Part shown: positions 35,572 to 38,749 of the stretch, in pieces | Layout of the letters: each line of letters starts with the position of its first letter | How positions within the stretch are numbered: position 1 is the stretch's first letter | The notes under the pieces: model-generated | The model's database searches: none | Seen by the model: only the letters and a program-made list of their open reading frames with translations | Told to the model about the DNA's origin: nothing | DNA from: Spirochaetota bacterium | GTDB taxonomy: Bacteria; Spirochaetota; UBA4802; UB4802 | DNA length: 38,749 nucleotides | Direction of reading: 5' to 3' | Assembly: GCA_029907515.1 (NCBI GenBank) | Contig: JARYLT010000016.1 | Span: forward strand, 1 to 38,749 | Position numbers and translations under genes: made by a program

Positions 35572-35960
35572 ACCTTATCCTTGAATGTATCATATAATTT
35601 TTCCAATAACGGATAATATTCATTTTTTATTTTATTATACACTTCATTGGCTATATCCTCATCATACGTATGTACTGTTAAATTTCTATCCATAAGAGCA
35701 TCAAGCCAGGTTTGCCCATTATCTATTATCCCACTAAAATATGCAGTTTTTATAGCATCACGAGGTGAATGTATATCATATCCAATATATTCACAGTAAT
35801 CTTTTAAAAGCTTCCAGGATAACTCAAATGTTATTTCAAAAAACTGAATAATACCTGCTTTTTCTTATATAGTAGGATTCTGGACTTTTAAAGAATCCTG
35901 CAATAACGCAAATGACTGAGAATAATTATGAAATCGCTGTTTATACCTGATATCCTGCAT
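35559..35960 (-). pseudogene. HEPN toxin (HepT/HI0074-type) with nonsense codon
   Basis: A 134-codon frame from ATG 35960 to TAA 35559 encodes a HI0074-like HEPN protein except for a TAA at codon 32 (35865-35867). On both sides the sequence is conserved: RFHNYSQSFALLQDSL before, IIQFFEITFELSWKLLKDYC after. The RNase motif RX4H is intact in MDRNLTVHTY (Arg92, His97). The length matches the family. The nonsense codon makes the toxin probably inactive, with the antitoxin still encoded downstream. A sequencing error or stop readthrough would be alternatives. No good internal restart is visible before Met90. Confidence 0.82.
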
Positions 35961-36106
35961 ACTGTTATCGTGTCAAAGTTAATTCTATGTTCCTTATAAT
36001 ATATTTTTTACATAGCTTTGTCAATTATTATCTTAAAAATATCATGCTGGCATTAATATAATATTATTTAACAATCAACCAATACCAAAAATCAAATAAA
36101 TTTTTA

Positions 36107-36135
36107 TTGACACAAATCCCTATATCAATTGCTAT
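36107..36135 (+). promoter_or_regulatory. promoter for cobalamin leader
   Basis: TTGACA at 36107-36112, a 17-bp spacer and TGCTAT at 36130-36135, directly before the riboswitch. Confidence 0.5.
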
Positions 36136-36144
36136 TACAATTGC

Positions 36145-36246
36145 TTTTACGCAAAAGCGTAAAGCAGGAGGAAGTTGGGTGCAAATCCCACGCTGACCCG
36201 CAACTGTGATTCCCGGAACCCCGGGATAAGCCAGACACTCCTTGTA
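36145..36246 (+). promoter_or_regulatory. cobalamin riboswitch aptamer
   Basis: The core reads GGAAG, GGGTGCAAATCCCACGC, CCCGCAACTGTGA, a local hairpin TCCCGGAACCCCGGGA, and AAGCCAGACACTCC. These are the conserved blocks of the B12 box element (CCGCAACTGT and the GCCAGA segment). It is a compact type with a short peripheral arm. It should bind a cobalamin and lower expression of btuB. Outer limits are approximate. Confidence 0.9.
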
Positions 36247-36274
36247 GCTGGAATTCCTCGAGGATTGGGAGCCA

Positions 36275-36302
36275 GTTAGCATCAAAGAAATTTGATTCTA
36301 AC
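36275..36302 (+). promoter_or_regulatory. hairpin of riboswitch expression platform
   Basis: GTTAG, C, ATCAAA, loop GAAA, TTTGAT, T, CTAAC form an 11-pair hairpin with one mismatch and a GAAA loop just before the terminator. It could be the alternative structure that switches with the aptamer. Confidence 0.55.
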
Positions 36303-36306
36303 ACTC

Positions 36307-36332
36307 CGCATGCCTCAGAGCATGCGTTTTTT
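36307..36332 (+). terminator. riboswitch-controlled terminator
   Basis: CGCATGC (36307-36313), loop CTCAGA, GCATGCG (36320-36326), then TTTTTT. It lies between the aptamer and btuB, 74 bp before its ATG, as expected for transcription-attenuation control. Confidence 0.85.
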
Positions 36333-36406
36333 ATGTAGCTTTCCGGTTTCCCGCCTCCTCATTCCAGTGCATCTACAACTTAAAATTCAAAAGAGGAGGT
36401 TTTCTT

Positions 36407-38293
36407 ATGGTAAAAATCAAAAAGCTTTTAACAGTACTATTTGTGGCGATAGGCCCTGCTGTCTTTGCCCAGGAAGAAACACCCCTGGAAGATGTTGTTA
36501 TCAGTGCATACAAAAGCACCATCACCTATGGGCAAAGTTCTTCTGTAAGCATCATTACCAGCAAAGATATTGAAGCAGGAGGCTACCGGTTTGTAAGCGA
36601 TGTTCTGCAAACTGTTCCGGGACTAACGCTTGTGCAAAATGGGACGTTAGGCGGTACTGCAAGCGTATTTATCCGCGGTGCAAAGACCGGTAACACAGTA
36701 GTGCTCATTGATGGCGTAAAGGTTTTAGACCCGTCAACTATCGAACGTACGTTTGATTTTGGAACCCTTACCACCGACTCCATTGAGCGCATTGAGATTA
36801 TCAAAGGACCCCAGAGTGTACTGTACGGCTCAGATGCAACCGGCGGTATCATCAACATTGTTACAAAAAGGGGTCAGAGCAAGCCTCAGGTTACTGTAAA
36901 CCTTTATGGTGGTTCATACTATACCACACAGCTTTCAGCAAATATTTCAGCCGGCGATAGTTCATTCAATTATTCTTTTACTGCCGGGCAGCTTTCCGCT
37001 CAAGGATATTCACGGTCAACAAGGCCTTCCACAGCAACAACCCCGTACGATGATGATGGGATGTATCAACGCTATGCAATGGGCAAACTTGGTTACACAC
37101 CATTTACTGTATTAAGCATTGATGCAGGCTTTGCAGTAAAAGAAACAGACCTTGATTTAGACGATTATGCTCTTACAGATGATGCAAACTCCTACGAAAA
37201 CCGTAAAGAGATATCCGCATACACACAGCTTGAACACACCATTACACATTTCTGGAAACACAGCGTAAACGCAAGTGTATCTCAAACGATACGCTCATAC
37301 GATGATTTTGACGATGACGGTAGCGGTGGTTTTGCTGATTTTGGAGCGAATAACCGTTACACGGGAACTATCGCCCATACTGAATGGCTACACACTTTCA
37401 CACTGAAAGATATAAATACGCTGAATCTTGGCATCAGTTTTGAAAAAGAATATTCAAAAGTGCAGGATTACCTGGCTTCATCAAAACTTACCAATGATAC
37501 ATATGTCACTGGCTTTTTTGCTCAGGATCATGTAAATGTAGGTAAAATGTTTTATCTTACCGCAGGGGTCAGAGCCGATAAAAACAACATCTTTGGCTGG
37601 CAGCAAAGCTACACAGTATCACCGGCTGTAGTTATACCTACAGTAAAAACCAAACTCAAAGGCAACTGGGGCAAAGGCTACAAAGCACCCAGCCTGTATC
37701 AAATCTACGGTGATGGCGGAGTATATGTTGATGAAAATAAAGATTTAAAACCCGAAGAAAACACAGGATATGATGCTGGCATTGAACAACCATTATTTGA
37801 TATACTTACTGTTGGTATTGCTTATTTTAAAAACAACTATCGCAATATGATAGACTATGATTCCAGCACCTGGCCGGGAAAATATGTTAACATTGGCAGG
37901 GTTACTACTAATGGCTGGGAAGGATCGTTCACATTGAAGCCTGCTGAGGCTCTGACCCTAGGAGGTGGATATACGTATACAAAAGCCATAGATGAAAACA
38001 CTGATAAACAGTTATTACGCAGACCAAAACATCAGGGCTATGGCTCAGTGACTATTAATATTGATTCATTTGCCATATCGCTTATAGGTACATACGTTGG
38101 TGAGCGTATGGATTCGGGAAATAAGACATTAAAAAATTACATGAAAACCGATATTGCTGCACAGTATGCTCTGACCCCGCAGCTTACCATACAGGCAAAG
38201 GCTGAAAATATCACCAACAAACAATACCAGCAGGCATATGGATACAACATGCCACAACGAAGCTTTTATGCGGGATTAAAGGCAACTTTGTAA
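36407..38293 (+). CDS. btuB: TonB-dependent vitamin B12 receptor
   Basis: A 628-residue outer membrane receptor. The signal peptide (1-21, ending VFA) is followed by the TonB-box-like LEDVVISA; the plug domain includes SVFIRGAKTGNTVVLIDGVK and IEIIKGPQSVLYGSDATGG; a 22-strand barrel follows, ending with the pattern NITNKQYQQAYGYNMPQRSF. The terminal residue is Leu rather than the usual Phe. Cobalamin is the likely substrate from the riboswitch in front and btuFCD nearby. GAGGAGG precedes ATG 36407. Three copies of the CTATCGCC word and four of GCTCTGACCC lie inside it, the densest region of both. Confidence 0.92.
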   Translation: MVKIKKLLTVLFVAIGPAVFAQEETPLEDVVISAYKSTITYGQSSSVSIITSKDIEAGGYRFVSDVLQTVPGLTLVQNGTLGGTASVFIRGAKTGNTVVLIDGVKVLDPSTIERTFDFGTLTTDSIERIEIIKGPQSVLYGSDATGGIINIVTKRGQSKPQVTVNLYGGSYYTTQLSANISAGDSSFNYSFTAGQLSAQGYSRSTRPSTATTPYDDDGMYQRYAMGKLGYTPFTVLSIDAGFAVKETDLDLDDYALTDDANSYENRKEISAYTQLEHTITHFWKHSVNASVSQTIRSYDDFDDDGSGGFADFGANNRYTGTIAHTEWLHTFTLKDINTLNLGISFEKEYSKVQDYLASSKLTNDTYVTGFFAQDHVNVGKMFYLTAGVRADKNNIFGWQQSYTVSPAVVIPTVKTKLKGNWGKGYKAPSLYQIYGDGGVYVDENKDLKPEENTGYDAGIEQPLFDILTVGIAYFKNNYRNMIDYDSSTWPGKYVNIGRVTTNGWEGSFTLKPAEALTLGGGYTYTKAIDENTDKQLLRRPKHQGYGSVTINIDSFAISLIGTYVGERMDSGNKTLKNYMKTDIAAQYALTPQLTIQAKAENITNKQYQQAYGYNMPQRSFYAGLKATL

Positions 38294-38310
38294 TATTGTT
38301 GTCATGCACA

Positions 38311-38349
38311 ATGTATGAGCGATTTTTCAATCGCTCATACATGCTTTTT
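38311..38349 (+). terminator. terminator after btuB
   Basis: ATGTATGAGCGATT (38311-38324), loop TTTC, AATCGCTCATACAT (38329-38342), then GCTTTTTG. A perfect 14-bp stem 18 bp after the btuB stop. It also lies between btuB and the convergent transposase, so a REP-type hairpin is an alternative reading. Confidence 0.8.
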
Positions 38350-38407
38350 GCAATTGAATTTTTTACAGCAATATTTCTTAACTGTAATGCTCTGACCCTT
38401 TTTTCTT

Positions 38408-38749
38408 TTACACCCACCCAAGTATCATGGAATACTTCTTTAGATAGTATTCCTCATACCTCATAAACTTTGCTACCCTCTCAGCAAACGTTTTCCCCAA
38501 CTGCACAAAGAAGTCATGATGGTCTATAGGTACTCCTACATCAGCATTCTCATCTAAATATGCTCGTATGCTGCTGTAGTGGTATTTGGTAGGCTCAGAG
38601 CATAGTCTTTTTCGTATGGGATTATAGGCTAAATACCATAATAACCACAGCAAATAGTGAAACCCATCCTTAGCAAACTCTATGATGCTATCCTTATACC
38701 GCTCATTCCAGAATGGTCCGGTTCTACCGGTTATTTTGTTATACACTTC
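38408..38749 (-). CDS. REP-associated (Y1) transposase, 5' end outside window
   Basis: The C-terminal 113 residues of a RAYT/IS200-like transposase. GPFWNERYKDSIIE and YLAYNPIRKRLCSEPTKYHYSS are diagnostic of this group; the frame continues past the window end (codon GAA at 38747-38749), so the HUH and tyrosine motifs are not visible. RAYTs act on single-stranded DNA at short palindromic REP elements. Ten bases after its stop lies GGGTCAGAGC on the coding strand, a word repeated several times in btuB. Intact or broken status cannot be judged. Confidence 0.8.
   Translation of the reverse strand, partial: EVYNKITGRTGPFWNERYKDSIIEFAKDGFHYLLWLLWYLAYNPIRKRLCSEPTKYHYSSIRAYLDENADVGVPIDHHDFFVQLGKTFAERVAKFMRYEEYYLKKYSMILGWV

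Noticed and set aside
38311-38342. REP element recognised by the adjacent transposase
   Set aside because: Only one copy in the window, and a T-run follows it as in an ordinary terminator; kept as terminator.
1-38749. CRISPR arrays, tRNA, rRNA, prophage
   Set aside because: No regularly spaced repeats, no tRNA-like cloverleaf and no phage structural genes were seen.

Overview
The window is an AT-rich (about two-thirds A+T by eye) chromosomal segment of a Gram-negative, probably anaerobic or facultative bacterium. Outer-membrane proteins (a BtuB-type receptor and a DUF4105 protein with a predicted barrel), lipoprotein and signal-peptide genes and an anaerobic GlpABC dehydrogenase support this. 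The mix of MCP, EAL-HDOD, DUF3015 and hybrid histidine kinase genes would fit a spirochaete or a similar low-GC Gram-negative, but I see no rRNA or marker gene that fixes the phylum. No tRNA, rRNA, CRISPR array or complete insertion sequence was seen.

Layout. 0.1-2.9 kb: an alpha/beta hydrolase divergent from a sodium:solute symporter with a small membrane partner. 2.9-3.7 kb: a decayed outer-membrane protein gene. 3.9-10.2 kb: a membrane-bound AraC-type regulator followed by a catabolic gene set (FGGY sugar kinase, class III aminotransferase, MFS transporter, class II aldolase) whose substrate is not obvious. 10.35-14.2 kb: an envelope set (DUF3015, DUF4105 protein, hydrolase lipoprotein, small secreted Cys protein). 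14.2-19.2 kb, minus strand: TetR regulator and glpABC. 19.3-22.2 kb: hybrid histidine kinase. 22.5-23.8 kb: an unknown small protein and a TSUP exporter. 24.0-29.3 kb: XRE-cupin regulator, two thiolase-like proteins, two DUF35 proteins and an acyl-CoA dehydrogenase, looking like one acyl-CoA pathway operon. 29.6-30.8 kb: EAL-HDOD protein. 30.9-33.5 kb: btuFCD vitamin B12 importer. 33.5-35.1 kb: membrane MCP-like signalling protein. 35.3-36.0 kb: a HEPN/MNT toxin-antitoxin pair whose HEPN gene carries a nonsense codon. 36.1-38.3 kb: cobalamin riboswitch and btuB. 38.4 kb to the end: the 3' part of a REP-associated (Y1) transposase.

How parts fit: btuB, under the riboswitch, should bring cobalamins across the outer membrane, and BtuFCD should pass them inward. 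The thiolase-like/DUF35/acyl-CoA dehydrogenase operon probably makes or breaks a C-C bond of a CoA ester under XRE-cupin control. GlpABC feeds glycerol-3-phosphate electrons to quinone.

The most unusual signals are not genes. The 11-mer GARCTATCGCC is present 9 times (its 8-bp core CTATCGCC 12 times) on both strands, far above chance. A second word, GCTCTGACCC, is present 6 times, 5 of them packed in btuB and next to the REP-type transposase. Other points of interest are the two thiolase-like proteins that both seem to lack the nucleophilic cysteine, and an intrinsic terminator placed inside a signal-peptide coding region.
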